64,000 nt of DNA from JAKLIX01 sp964605655 (GTDB taxonomy: Bacteria > Bacteroidota > Bacteroidia > Bacteroidales > CAIXZF01): positions 62,001 to 126,000 of the forward strand of contig CAZSDK010000001.1 of NCBI GenBank assembly GCA_964605655.1. The letters are read 5' to 3'. Shown piece by piece: positions 18,420 through 27,000 of the stretch. The position numbers and the translations under genes were made by a program. The stretch's first letter is position 1. Each line of letters opens with the position of its first letter. A model generated the notes under the pieces. That model saw nothing but the letters and a program-made list of their open reading frames with translations, did not search any database and was not told the DNA's origin.

Positions 18420-18453
18420 GTTTTAGAATATTGACAAAATAAAAATATATAAA

Positions 18454-19503
18454 ATGAAACTTTCCCAGTTTCGTTACCATCTTCCTCCTGACCTTATTCC
18501 AGACCGACCACCCGATAACAGGGATGAATCAAGGCTCATGGTCCTACACAGGAGAACTCAGACCATAGAACACAGGACTTTTAAAGACATTTTGGATTAC
18601 AGTGGCGAAGGAGATGTTTTTATCATCAACAACACCAAAGTATTTCCGGCCAGGTTGTACGGGGAAAAGGAAAAGACAGGGGCGAAAATTGAAGTGTTTC
18701 TTCTCCGTGAGCTCAACAGGGAAAGCCGTTTATGGGATGTCCTGGTTGACCCTGCCCGCAAGATCAGGATAGGCAATAAACTGTATTTTGGCGATGATGA
18801 TGCCCTGGTTGCCGAGGTGATTGATAACACCACCTCCCGTGGAAGGACCCTCAGGTTTCTTTTCGACGGGCCTTATGAAGAATTTAAAAAGACAATCGAG
18901 AAACTGGGAAAAACCCCTTTACCCAAAATCCATAACCGGGCCATTGAACCGGAGGACAAAGAAAGATATCAGACCATTTATGCCAAACATGAAGGCGCTG
19001 TTGTCGCTCCTACTGCCGGACTTCATTTTAGCCGTGAACTTATGAAACGCCTTGAACTTAAAGGTGTTACATTCGCCGAGGTGACCCTTCACGCCGGATT
19101 GGGCAATTTCAGGTCCATTGATGTGGAAGACCTCACCAAGCATAAAATGGACTCTGAAGAGGTGGTCATTGAACAACACCAGGCCGATATCGTAAACAAA
19201 GCCAAAGAAAACCGTAAACAAGTCGTGGCAGTCGGCACCACTACCATGAAAGCCATTGAGACTTCGGTATCTATCCAGGGCTATCTCAAACCTTTTAAAG
19301 GATGGTCCAACAAGTTCATTTTCCCTCCTTATGAATTCAGCATCGCTTCCTCCATGGTCACCAACTTCCATCCGCCGATGACACCCATGCTGATGCAGGT
19401 TGCTGCCTTCGCTGACTTTGATTTTCTCATGAGGGCTTACCAGGAAGCTATCGATCAGAAATACAAGTTCTTCACTTTTGGTGATGCCATGCTAATTCTG
19501 TAG
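18454..19503 (+). CDS. queA: tRNA preQ1(34) S-adenosylmethionine ribosyltransferase-isomerase QueA
   Basis: A 349-residue enzyme that transfers and rearranges the ribosyl group of S-adenosylmethionine onto preQ1 at tRNA position 34, giving epoxyqueuosine in the queuosine pathway. The N terminus MKLSQFRYHLPPDLIPDRP, the segment VFIINNTKVFPARLYG, VVAPTAGLHFS and TLHAGLGNFRSI are diagnostic for QueA. Length matches the family. It has its own promoter with a long leader, and the stop is 5 nt before ispD. Confidence 0.97.
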   Translation: MKLSQFRYHLPPDLIPDRPPDNRDESRLMVLHRRTQTIEHRTFKDILDYSGEGDVFIINNTKVFPARLYGEKEKTGAKIEVFLLRELNRESRLWDVLVDPARKIRIGNKLYFGDDDALVAEVIDNTTSRGRTLRFLFDGPYEEFKKTIEKLGKTPLPKIHNRAIEPEDKERYQTIYAKHEGAVVAPTAGLHFSRELMKRLELKGVTFAEVTLHAGLGNFRSIDVEDLTKHKMDSEEVVIEQHQADIVNKAKENRKQVVAVGTTTMKAIETSVSIQGYLKPFKGWSNKFIFPPYEFSIASSMVTNFHPPMTPMLMQVAAFADFDFLMRAYQEAIDQKYKFFTFGDAMLIL

Positions 19504-19508
19504 ACCCC

Positions 19509-20174
19509 TTGAAAGTATCTTTTCTTGTAGTTGCCGGCGGGACCGGGGCCAGGATGCATTCCGCCACCCCGAAACAATTTCTTTTACTTGCCTCCAGGCC
19601 CATCCTGATGCATACCTTAGAAGCCTGCCACCGGGCTGTCCCTGAGGCAGATATCTCACTTGTACTTCCCGAACAGGAAATAAAAAGCTGGGAAACACTC
19701 TGCAAGGAATATTCCTTTCCCATCAGGCACCAGGTGGTACCAGGAGGCAGCACCCGATTTGCTTCGGTAAAAAACGGACTTCAATCGATCCGGACCCAGG
19801 GGCTTGTAGCTATCCATGACGGCGTCAGACCTTTCATCAGCATTGAAATGATGCAGCGTCTGGTCAGGTTAGCAATAAACAAAGGAAGCGCCGTGCCCTG
19901 TTGCAGGATCAATGAGTCACTTCGCCACCATTCAGGCAAAGAGCATCATGTCGTCGACCGGAAGTCGTTTGTCACCATACAGACTCCACAGGTTTTCAGG
20001 ATAGAAGAGATCAGGCAGGCCTATCTGCAACCCTACCGTTCAACCTTTACTGATGATGCCAGCGTGGCAGAATCCATCGGAATAAAAGTACATCTTGCCG
20101 AAGGTGACCGGCTGAACATCAAAATAACCCATCCGGAGGATCTTCTAATAGCAGAAGCACTTTTGAAACGGTGA
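19509..20174 (+). CDS. ispD: 2-C-methyl-D-erythritol 4-phosphate cytidylyltransferase IspD (TTG start)
   Basis: A 221-residue MEP-pathway enzyme that makes CDP-ME from MEP and CTP for isoprenoid synthesis. The nucleotide-binding N terminus VVAGGTGARMHSATPKQFLL, the IHDGVRPFIS motif and the final TDDASVAESIG/RLNIKITHPEDL are typical of the family. The start must be the TTG at 19509: the frame is closed by a TGA at 19482 and holds no ATG or GTG before the glycine-rich loop. It follows queA by 5 nt and is probably translated from the same mRNA. It supplies the pathway feeding undecaprenyl lipids handled by UppP. Confidence 0.95.
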   Translation: MKVSFLVVAGGTGARMHSATPKQFLLLASRPILMHTLEACHRAVPEADISLVLPEQEIKSWETLCKEYSFPIRHQVVPGGSTRFASVKNGLQSIRTQGLVAIHDGVRPFISIEMMQRLVRLAINKGSAVPCCRINESLRHHSGKEHHVVDRKSFVTIQTPQVFRIEEIRQAYLQPYRSTFTDDASVAESIGIKVHLAEGDRLNIKITHPEDLLIAEALLKR

Positions 20175-20184
20175 CCAACACCTC

Positions 20185-21327
20185 TCAACTTCGTCTCTCC
20201 CCTTTCCAGGAATAACCTATCATCCAGGATAGACTCCCCACTATCAACACATAAAAGGGATACAGCAACTGCATGATCCAGAAATGGATACCCGAAATTT
20301 TATGAAGGGTAAGAGATTTCATTTTCCCGAGCAGGCAGTAGTCAAACGCGCCTTTTAAAAACACAGCTCCTCCCAATACCGGTATCCATGAAATTTCCAC
20401 CAGGCTGGTGAGGAGCATTATGGCCAGTGACAGTTGGGCAAAAAACATCAGATAGCTGACAACCAGCGAGAAGGGATCTTTATAGTATCTGGTTTTGGAG
20501 GCCCATCGTATCCTCTGCCAGAATAAATCCTTACAGCTGGTTGAAGGTGCCACAGACACATTCGCATCAGGATGAGCGGCAAAGGTGATACTTTCCCCAC
20601 CGAATCTGCTTTTAAATTCGTGTATCAAAAAGACATCATCACCTGAAGCCAGGTGTGAAAAGGACTGATATCCGCCGCATTCGGAAAAAGAATCCTTGTG
20701 AAACATCAGGTTGGCGCCGTTTCCGAGGAAGGACCTTCGATAGCCTGATGCTCCGGCTCCCGCGGCCACCAGGCCCATGAGTTCCATATCCTGAAAAAGA
20801 AAAAGCCAGCCTTTCTGCGGCTTGAAAGCAACGGGTCCCAGCACCATCCTTACCTTCGGTAGGGATGAATACAGGCTCATGGTCCTGACCCATTGATCTC
20901 CAACAGAACAGTCGCCATCGGTACATAAAATCCATTCCTTTTCAGCTCTTTTTATCCCTGTTTCCAGTGCCTTCTTTTTCCCGCCTGTTTCCGCTAAAAC
21001 AATAAGTTCAGTGACAAAACCTTTTCCCCGCATGTTGATCCAGTCCCTGATTAGCTGGCCAGTACCGTCCTCTGAAGCGTCATCAATAAAAATGATCTGA
21101 AGGGCATCACCAGGATAATCGATCTTTTCAAACGAAGACATCAATTCCGGAAGGCCCTGCTCCTCATTGCGGCAGGCTATGATCAGGCTGACACCCGGAA
21201 GAATAGTCCCTGTATTTGAATTGGGTTGTGGCAACTTTTTCCATCCATTCAATAAGACCACTATTAAAATGACATAGAATATAACAGGCAAAGAAGCCAA
21301 AATAAGGATGATCAGCGTGGCAGACAC
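20185..21327 (-). CDS. Membrane-bound family 2 glycosyltransferase (GTG start)
   Basis: A 380-residue processive-type GT2 enzyme. One membrane segment at the N terminus (LIILILASLPVIFYVILIVVLL) precedes a GT-A catalytic domain with VSLIIACRNEEQGLPELM, a CTDGDCSVGDQW (DxD-type) motif, SGDDVFL and a QRIRW (QxxRW) motif. Two or three hydrophobic segments follow at the C terminus. This layout suits synthesis of a polysaccharide or glycolipid at the inner membrane; the sugar is unknown. The frame starts with GTG at 21327; an in-frame TAA lies ten codons upstream with no ATG between. It is convergent with ispD (10 nt gap). Confidence 0.87.
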   Translation of the reverse strand: MSATLIILILASLPVIFYVILIVVLLNGWKKLPQPNSNTGTILPGVSLIIACRNEEQGLPELMSSFEKIDYPGDALQIIFIDDASEDGTGQLIRDWINMRGKGFVTELIVLAETGGKKKALETGIKRAEKEWILCTDGDCSVGDQWVRTMSLYSSLPKVRMVLGPVAFKPQKGWLFLFQDMELMGLVAAGAGASGYRRSFLGNGANLMFHKDSFSECGGYQSFSHLASGDDVFLIHEFKSRFGGESITFAAHPDANVSVAPSTSCKDLFWQRIRWASKTRYYKDPFSLVVSYLMFFAQLSLAIMLLTSLVEISWIPVLGGAVFLKGAFDYCLLGKMKSLTLHKISGIHFWIMQLLYPFYVLIVGSLSWMIGYSWKGERRS

Positions 21328-21349
21328 TTTATGAGCTTGGTTAAGAGGG

Positions 21350-21379
21350 TTGAGTTACTTCCATTAATTTGTACTTTTG
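21350..21379 (+). promoter_or_regulatory. Promoter of ruvC
   Basis: TTG at 21350-21352, a 19-nt spacer and TACTTTTG at 21372-21379, a full consensus match. The ATG at 21398 lies 18 nt downstream. A TTG that could be mistaken for the start (21377) is part of this -7 box. Confidence 0.7.
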
Positions 21380-21397
21380 GTGCCCATATACACTGAT

Positions 21398-21964
21398 ATG
21401 GGGAAAGAGCAAAACAAGGAGAGGATCATCCTGGGTATAGATCCCGGCACCAATATCATGGGATATGGCCTGATTTGCCAACAACAGAAGAAAGCGGTAG
21501 TTCTGACGATGGGCGTCTTAAAATTAGGCAAATTACCCGACCACACCTCCAAGCTGAAACGGATTTTTGAGTTCATTGTTGAGCTGATCAGGGAGTATCA
21601 TCCCGGGGAGGTGGCGCTGGAGGCTCCTTTTTACGGGAAAAATGTACAATCCATGCTGAAACTGGGCCGTGCACAGGGTGTTGCCATGGCGGCCGCTGTG
21701 GCCCACGATCTTCCGGTATTTGAGTATTCTCCGAGGAAGATCAAGCAATCCATTACAGGGAAAGGTTCTGCCTCTAAAGAACAGGTGGCCCAGATGCTGC
21801 TTCGCCTGCTCGAATTAAAGGAAATGCCTGATTATCTCGATGCTACTGACGCCCTGGCTGCAGCCATGTGTCACTATTTCCAGAAAGACCCTCAGCAAGA
21901 ACAAGGAACCCGGTACACGGGTTGGAAAGCATTCCTGTCGCAACATCCTGATCGACAGGGTTAA
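21398..21964 (+). CDS. ruvC: Holliday junction resolvase RuvC
   Basis: A 188-residue endonuclease that cuts Holliday junctions during recombination and repair. Motifs are ILGIDPGTNIMGYG (first catalytic Asp), VALEAPFYGKNVQSMLKLGRAQG (catalytic Glu), YSPRKIKQSITGKGSASKEQVAQML and the C-terminal DATDALAAAMCH (final acidic residues). The ATG at 21398 is chosen because the longer frame would start inside the promoter. It is convergent with the HIT gene, one base apart. No ruvA or ruvB in the window. Confidence 0.96.
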   Translation: MGKEQNKERIILGIDPGTNIMGYGLICQQQKKAVVLTMGVLKLGKLPDHTSKLKRIFEFIVELIREYHPGEVALEAPFYGKNVQSMLKLGRAQGVAMAAAVAHDLPVFEYSPRKIKQSITGKGSASKEQVAQMLLRLLELKEMPDYLDATDALAAAMCHYFQKDPQQEQGTRYTGWKAFLSQHPDRQG

Positions 21965-21965
21965 A

Positions 21966-22358
21966 TCAGAGGCAGCTCTGAATTTTCTGAACCATCTGCT
22001 GGAAGTTTGCAGGACTTAACTTCAGTTTTTCCTTCGTGAAATCCAGGTCAGATATATGATTCATTGGGACCAGATGTATGTGAGCGTGAGGAACTTCAAG
22101 ACCAACCACGGCAACACCAACTTTCTCACAGGGTATGGCCTTTTTCAGGGCTTCGGCAACGGTCCTGGCAAAATCCCAGCAAGCCTGATATAGTTCTGGC
22201 TCCAGGTCGAAGATATAATCCACTTCCTTTTTAGGAATCACCAGTATATGACCCACTGCGATAGGATTGATATCGAGAAAGGCAAGACAGTGGTCGGTTT
22301 CAGCTATCCGGTAACAAGGGATCTCTCCTGTTACAATACGCGAAAAGATACTTGGCAT
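21966..22358 (-). CDS. HIT family nucleotide-binding protein
   Basis: A 130-residue histidine-triad protein (PKCI/HINT-like), cytoplasmic, likely a nucleoside phosphoramidase or nucleotide hydrolase. The triad HAHIHLVP lies near residue 91; the N-terminal SIFSRIVTGEIPCYRIAETD and FLDINPIAVGHILVIPKKEV are typical of the family. It lies 12 nt after greA and is probably co-transcribed with it. Confidence 0.93.
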   Translation of the reverse strand: MPSIFSRIVTGEIPCYRIAETDHCLAFLDINPIAVGHILVIPKKEVDYIFDLEPELYQACWDFARTVAEALKKAIPCEKVGVAVVGLEVPHAHIHLVPMNHISDLDFTKEKLKLSPANFQQMVQKIQSCL

Positions 22359-22370
22359 AAGGGTAAGATA

Positions 22371-22847
22371 TTAATCTCTGATGATCTCCAGAATTTCAAA
22401 AACGATGAGGCCGGCAGGAATATGGATCTCCACTTTCTCTCCCACCGTTTTACCAAGCAGTCCCTTGGCGATGGGTGAATTCACTGATATCTTACCTGAT
22501 TTGATATCTGATTCATTCTCAGGCACCAGCGTATATTTCATTTCTGCATTGGTCTTCAGGTTTTTAACTCTCACCGTGGATAAAATCAGCACCTTGCTGG
22601 TATCCAACCGTGATTCATCAATGATGCGAGCGTTACTGATGATTTCCTGAAGTCTGGATATTTTCAATTCCAGCATTCCCTGGGCATTCTTAGCTGCGTC
22701 ATACTCAGCATTTTCAGAAAGGTCTCCCTTATCTCTGGCTTCCGCAATTGCTTGTGAAACCAGAGGCCTTTCCACATTGACCAAATGATCCAGCTCATCT
22801 TTCAGCTTTTGAAGGCCTTCTTCTGTATAATATCTCATCTGGGTCAT
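22371..22847 (-). CDS. greA: Transcription elongation factor GreA
   Basis: A 158-residue RNA polymerase secondary-channel factor that rescues backtracked complexes by stimulating transcript cleavage. It has an N-terminal coiled coil (YYTEEGLQKLKDELDHLVNV to LSENAEYDAAKNAQG, with the acidic tip DLSENAEYDAAK) and a C-terminal FKBP-like domain (PIAKGLLGKTVGEKVEIHIP). The ATG at 22847 or the in-frame ATG at 22838 could start it. Its leader contains a terminator-like hairpin directly after the promoter. Confidence 0.96.
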   Translation of the reverse strand: MTQMRYYTEEGLQKLKDELDHLVNVERPLVSQAIAEARDKGDLSENAEYDAAKNAQGMLELKISRLQEIISNARIIDESRLDTSKVLILSTVRVKNLKTNAEMKYTLVPENESDIKSGKISVNSPIAKGLLGKTVGEKVEIHIPAGLIVFEILEIIRD

Positions 22848-22870
22848 AAACCTTCTTTTTAACTTGGTAT

Positions 22871-22904
22871 AAAAAATCAGAAGACCCTCCTCAAAGGGTC
22901 TTCT
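22871..22904 (-). terminator. Terminator-like hairpin between the barrel-protein operon and greA
   Basis: On the minus strand AGAAGACCCT (22904-22895) and AGGGTCTTCT (22888-22879) form a perfect 10-bp stem with a 6-nt loop, followed by GATTTTTT. This has the form of an intrinsic terminator for the upstream PorV-like operon. It also lies at the predicted greA transcription start, so it would be the 5' end of the greA leader. Confidence 0.75.
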
Positions 22905-22909
22905 AAAGA

Positions 22910-22941
22910 CAAAAATAAGTCTAATTTTTTAAAAAAGCAAA
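22910..22941 (-). promoter_or_regulatory. Promoter of greA-HIT
   Basis: On the minus strand TTTG (22941-22938), a 20-nt spacer and TATTTTTG (22917-22910), a full consensus match. It begins 3 nt after the stop codon of the upstream barrel gene. Confidence 0.68.
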
Positions 22942-22943
22942 TC

Positions 22944-24011
22944 CTACAGGTTGATCCTTGCTCCGATGCAATGTGTTCCGGAGAAGGGATCGGTAGCCCG
23001 ATAGGAATAATCCACGGAGAAAGTTGAACCTTTTTCCTTGTTCAGTGGCACCTCCACGGTAATACCGGCACTGGGTCCGGTATAGGCAGAGGTCCGGTCT
23101 GCTTTTTTAAATATTCCATCCTCATAGGTATAACCAGCTCTCAGCATAAGGTAAGAGTGGAAACCATATTCAGCACCGAGTGTAAACTGGTCTTTTGAAA
23201 AAGAATTGGAAGTGAAGTTACCGGCAACTGTCAGTCGGTGTATCTCGGTAAAGTTAAAATCATAAGCGCCGCCGATGTTCAGCAGTGCGGGGAGTTCAAA
23301 GGCCTGGGACCGATGTTCGATGGTTGACTGAGTTTCCATACCGGGAATGTAACCCCTGAAAGAAAGTCCATCGCCCTTGAACTTCATGGTAGGGCCGACG
23401 TTTTTGAGAGAAATACCAAATTTGATTTCCTCCTTATCACCTGTAACATATTGAATACCTGCATCCAAAGCAATACCCTGGGCAGAAACGTCGGCAATAG
23501 CTTCATTGATGATCTTAACGTTCAGACCGCCATAGATACTGTTTGAAAATGCCTTTGCATAAGACAATCCGATGTTGAGGTAACTGGGGGAGAAGGTACC
23601 GATACTTCCCAGGGAAGGATCGGGGTTTTGGATGGTGGTTTTCTCGATTTCACCAAAACGCATGGAGTTGATGGCCAGTCCGAGCACCCCTGACTCACCC
23701 ACTTTTTGTGTAAATCCGAAAGCGTTGAGTGTAATCCCTGAGCCCTGGAACCAGTTGGTATGGGCAAAGATGAACTCCGATTTTTGAGTAAAGGCGGTAC
23801 CGGCCACATTACCGAAGATGGCTTCAAGGCCGTGTACGCTGGCACTATTGGCGCTACCCCATCCGGTACTCCGTGCCCACGGGTTGATGAGCAGTTCGCT
23901 GGCACCCGCTGAACCTGACCGGTCCTTGTTACCTGCAAAAACGGTGACAGATGGTATCATGAGTGCAACTCCCAACGCGAGAGCAAGCATATAGTTGACT
24001 TTATTTTTCAT
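22944..24011 (-). CDS. PorV/PorQ-like outer-membrane barrel protein
   Basis: A 355-residue predicted beta-barrel of the PorV/PorQ (FadL-like) family associated with type IX secretion. After a signal peptide (MKNKVNYMLALALGVALMIP to VFAGNK) comes the family's opening with SAGASELLINPWARSTGWGSANSA and GLEAIFGNVAG, then amphipathic strands to the end (CIGARINL). PorV shuttles cargo from the T9SS translocon to the attachment complex; PorQ-like proteins have related roles. Here it is the last gene of an operon with a TonB receptor and a large cargo protein, suggesting a dedicated partner for that cargo (inference). The ATG at 24011 is preferred; an in-frame ATG at 24041 would add ten residues. Confidence 0.82.
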   Translation of the reverse strand: MKNKVNYMLALALGVALMIPSVTVFAGNKDRSGSAGASELLINPWARSTGWGSANSASVHGLEAIFGNVAGTAFTQKSEFIFAHTNWFQGSGITLNAFGFTQKVGESGVLGLAINSMRFGEIEKTTIQNPDPSLGSIGTFSPSYLNIGLSYAKAFSNSIYGGLNVKIINEAIADVSAQGIALDAGIQYVTGDKEEIKFGISLKNVGPTMKFKGDGLSFRGYIPGMETQSTIEHRSQAFELPALLNIGGAYDFNFTEIHRLTVAGNFTSNSFSKDQFTLGAEYGFHSYLMLRAGYTYEDGIFKKADRTSAYTGPSAGITVEVPLNKEKGSTFSVDYSYRATDPFSGTHCIGARINL

Positions 24012-24068
24012 CGTCCCTGATATATTGAAGTGTTCAAACATAGTTCATTAATATTATTAGCAACAGGA

Positions 24069-27000
24069 TCAGAATGCATTCAAGTCAACCGGACGTTGTA
24101 CACCGAACCATTTAATCACTTTCTCTCCAATACCCGGAGCATCAACGTGGATCAGGTAGATACCACTGGCCACAGGGATTCCTGCATAGTTTTTCACATC
24201 CCAGTCCACGGAGGTAAGCACGGCATCCTTGGTGATCTGTTTAACCAGGGTTCCACCCACGGTGTAGATGGAGATGGTACATTTCTCCGGAAGGTTGGTG
24301 ATCCTCACACGGCTGTCTAACTGGTCAGACTCGTAGTTGGAAAAAGCATAGTAAGGATTGGGGACCACATTGATCAGGTCAAGGGCAGTTTTTGCCGTTT
24401 CGTTGTTCTGGGTGACGGTGGCGATATCTTCGGTGGTGAAGGAATACATAGGCCAGTCGTTGTTTTTGCTGATAGTAGCAGTCTCATCTGAGGTGGCGAA
24501 ATACCTTGCGTAAGGTTTGGCGACCCTGATCCTGATGGTGGCATCGTTGTTGAGCCATTCTTTGCCTGTCACAGCCATGGGAAGGTTTACCCACATGGCA
24601 TTAGCATAAGCATAGATCCTGTAATTTTCATCGGGGATCAGTTCACGTGCCCATTTGCCAAAATCGTAGGCAGGTCCGTCGAGGTTGGGATATCCGGGTT
24701 CCACCTCTTTGGTATGTGACATCACATAAAGATAATGTTTCCCGCCGAAAAGTACCTGGCCCAGGTTGGTGAACACATGCGGACTGTTGAAAGGATCAGC
24801 CGGGTCCAGATCGGTAGGATTCCAGAGCATGTCTCTTCCATTTTCTGAGACCAGCCAGGAATCTTCGCCGAACATCAGGTTCAACCTTTCACCGGTCTCA
24901 AGGTCGTAAGCATATCCGGGGAACCAGCCCATACCTTTTGCATTGATGAAGTTGGGAGAATTGGGATCATTACTGGCACCCAGGGTAGTATCGGCAGGAT
25001 TGCCGTTTTTGTCAACTGACGGTGCTCCCCTGATATTGAATTTGGCCACTCCTTGTTGTGAAAGAGTTTGGTCGGGACACATTTCAATGACGGGGCAACG
25101 CGTCCATTTAGACTTATCCTTGGTGATGACCACATTGACAGAGGACAACTGTGCCATCCTGAATTTGAGTTTCGAAGGTCTTGAATACCCGGCGCCCGAG
25201 GATTCATCCTGAGTGTTCAGCGAGACCAGGTTATAGGGGCACCAGGTCCTTTCCACGGTTTTCTCAAAGTCCTCATTGGGATCGTATGCAGTACCTGGCA
25301 TATCCCAGTCGTTGAACTGGGGATTACTGGCATCGTCCAGGTTTCCGGAACGTATCCAGTTCCAGGGTCCGGGGTTATCGACGTCAGGGATACCGGAAAG
25401 CCAGATCTTGGAACTGTCGGCAAAGGTGATTGAAGATTCGAGGTACCCGTTGTTTTCCATGCCGGCATCACCCGGACTCCCAGTCTGTGTCACCTGGACC
25501 GAGAGCCCCAGGTCCATACTTGCCTTGGTTAGTGTATCAATCAGAGTAATCGTAGTGGGTGTGCCATTGATGATGGTATCCTTGGTAATGGTCACGGTTT
25601 GCATGGGTTGTACCTGTATCAGGAGTTGTTCATTTGGAACGGAGATATCCTGATCTGACAGAATGAAGAGTGTATCCGGATCCAGATTAAAAATATCGAG
25701 TCTCCAGCGGGCTTTGTTTATACCATTCAAGGGATCCGGGATCAGCCTGAGTTCATATCTGGCTTTTTTTACGCTGAGGGGATCCACTACCTTAACATTG
25801 ATCGGGCCTTTCCCATTTTTATAGGTAGGATTTTCCACAATAAATGGCGGAGCAGTGATATCCATCAGCTTATCAATCGATTCCTTGGTCCATTCCAACG
25901 ACATGCCTCCGTTACCCTGTCCTTCCACGCGGGTGATCCTGGGTCCGTTGCCATAAGCACTGAGGATGTTGGTACCCATACCTTCAGGGCTTGTAATATG
26001 AGGAATACCCGTAATCACATCCGGTTGTTTACGGCCGATGAGATAGCTATTTTTCTGACCTTTCAGACCATTGGGGTTGTTAGCGTCCTGAGTATAGGTG
26101 AGATAATTGTTATAACCATAGGCTACAGCCACGAAGTAGTATTGCTTATGGTTCACCAGTCTCTTGTCTCCTGTGGCGAACTGGTCCTCGGTAATCCGGA
26201 AGGAGTGTTTCAGGCCGGCATCGGAACCTTCCACCATGCGAATGGGTACGTTGGCCTGAAGATCCTGGTTATATTCATAATTGATGATGTTGGCCACACC
26301 ATTTTTAATATCACATTGTGCCACCTGGCGGGCGACATCAAGGTCGGTCAGGTCGGTCACCGTTGCATTAGCCAGCTGGAAAATCTGATATCCTTCAAAC
26401 TTGTACAGTGAGTCCCAACGCAGTACCGGAGGTACATAGCTCGTATCACCGTTAATAACGACAAGACTGTCAGGAGTGATGATGTTGGCATCCACTTCCT
26501 GGTAGTCCTCGAACTCGTTGTTTGAGTTTTTCTTGTTTTTGAGATACAGGAGGATTTCCCTGTCGAGTTCCTGTACGATCAGCCTGGGATGGTCCGGACC
26601 CTCGAGGACCTTGAAGCAGTTCTCAAAAAGTTTCTGGCATTTATCATCCACGGTCTGGAGCAGTTTCACTGAAGCCCACGGTCCTCCAGCATTAGCTCTG
26701 GCCCAGGGAATACCCACGGTAATATAGTTGACGGCACCTGCTTTCAGGGTGAAGGGTCCGGCTGACTGCATAAACCTCCTGTCATAAGGAGGGTTCCCTT
26801 CGTTCGCTTCGGTCCAGGCAGGGCCAGTACCACCGGCACCGGTGGAATAGTCAGGAGGCTGTATCCCTTTGGTACCCCAGTTGCAGGGGTCGGAAAGCTC
26901 GGGGAACATGAAGTCACAGGCAGGTCCAGTGGCACCTGAGTTGGGGTGGGCATTGCCTCCGTACATCATCTTGATACCATCCTTCCAGATACCTCTCAAC

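Noticed and set aside
18324..18453. tRNA or known riboswitch upstream of queA
   Set aside because: No cloverleaf, no T-arm sequence and no match to preQ1 or SAM riboswitch cores that I can see; kept only as an unclassified structured leader.
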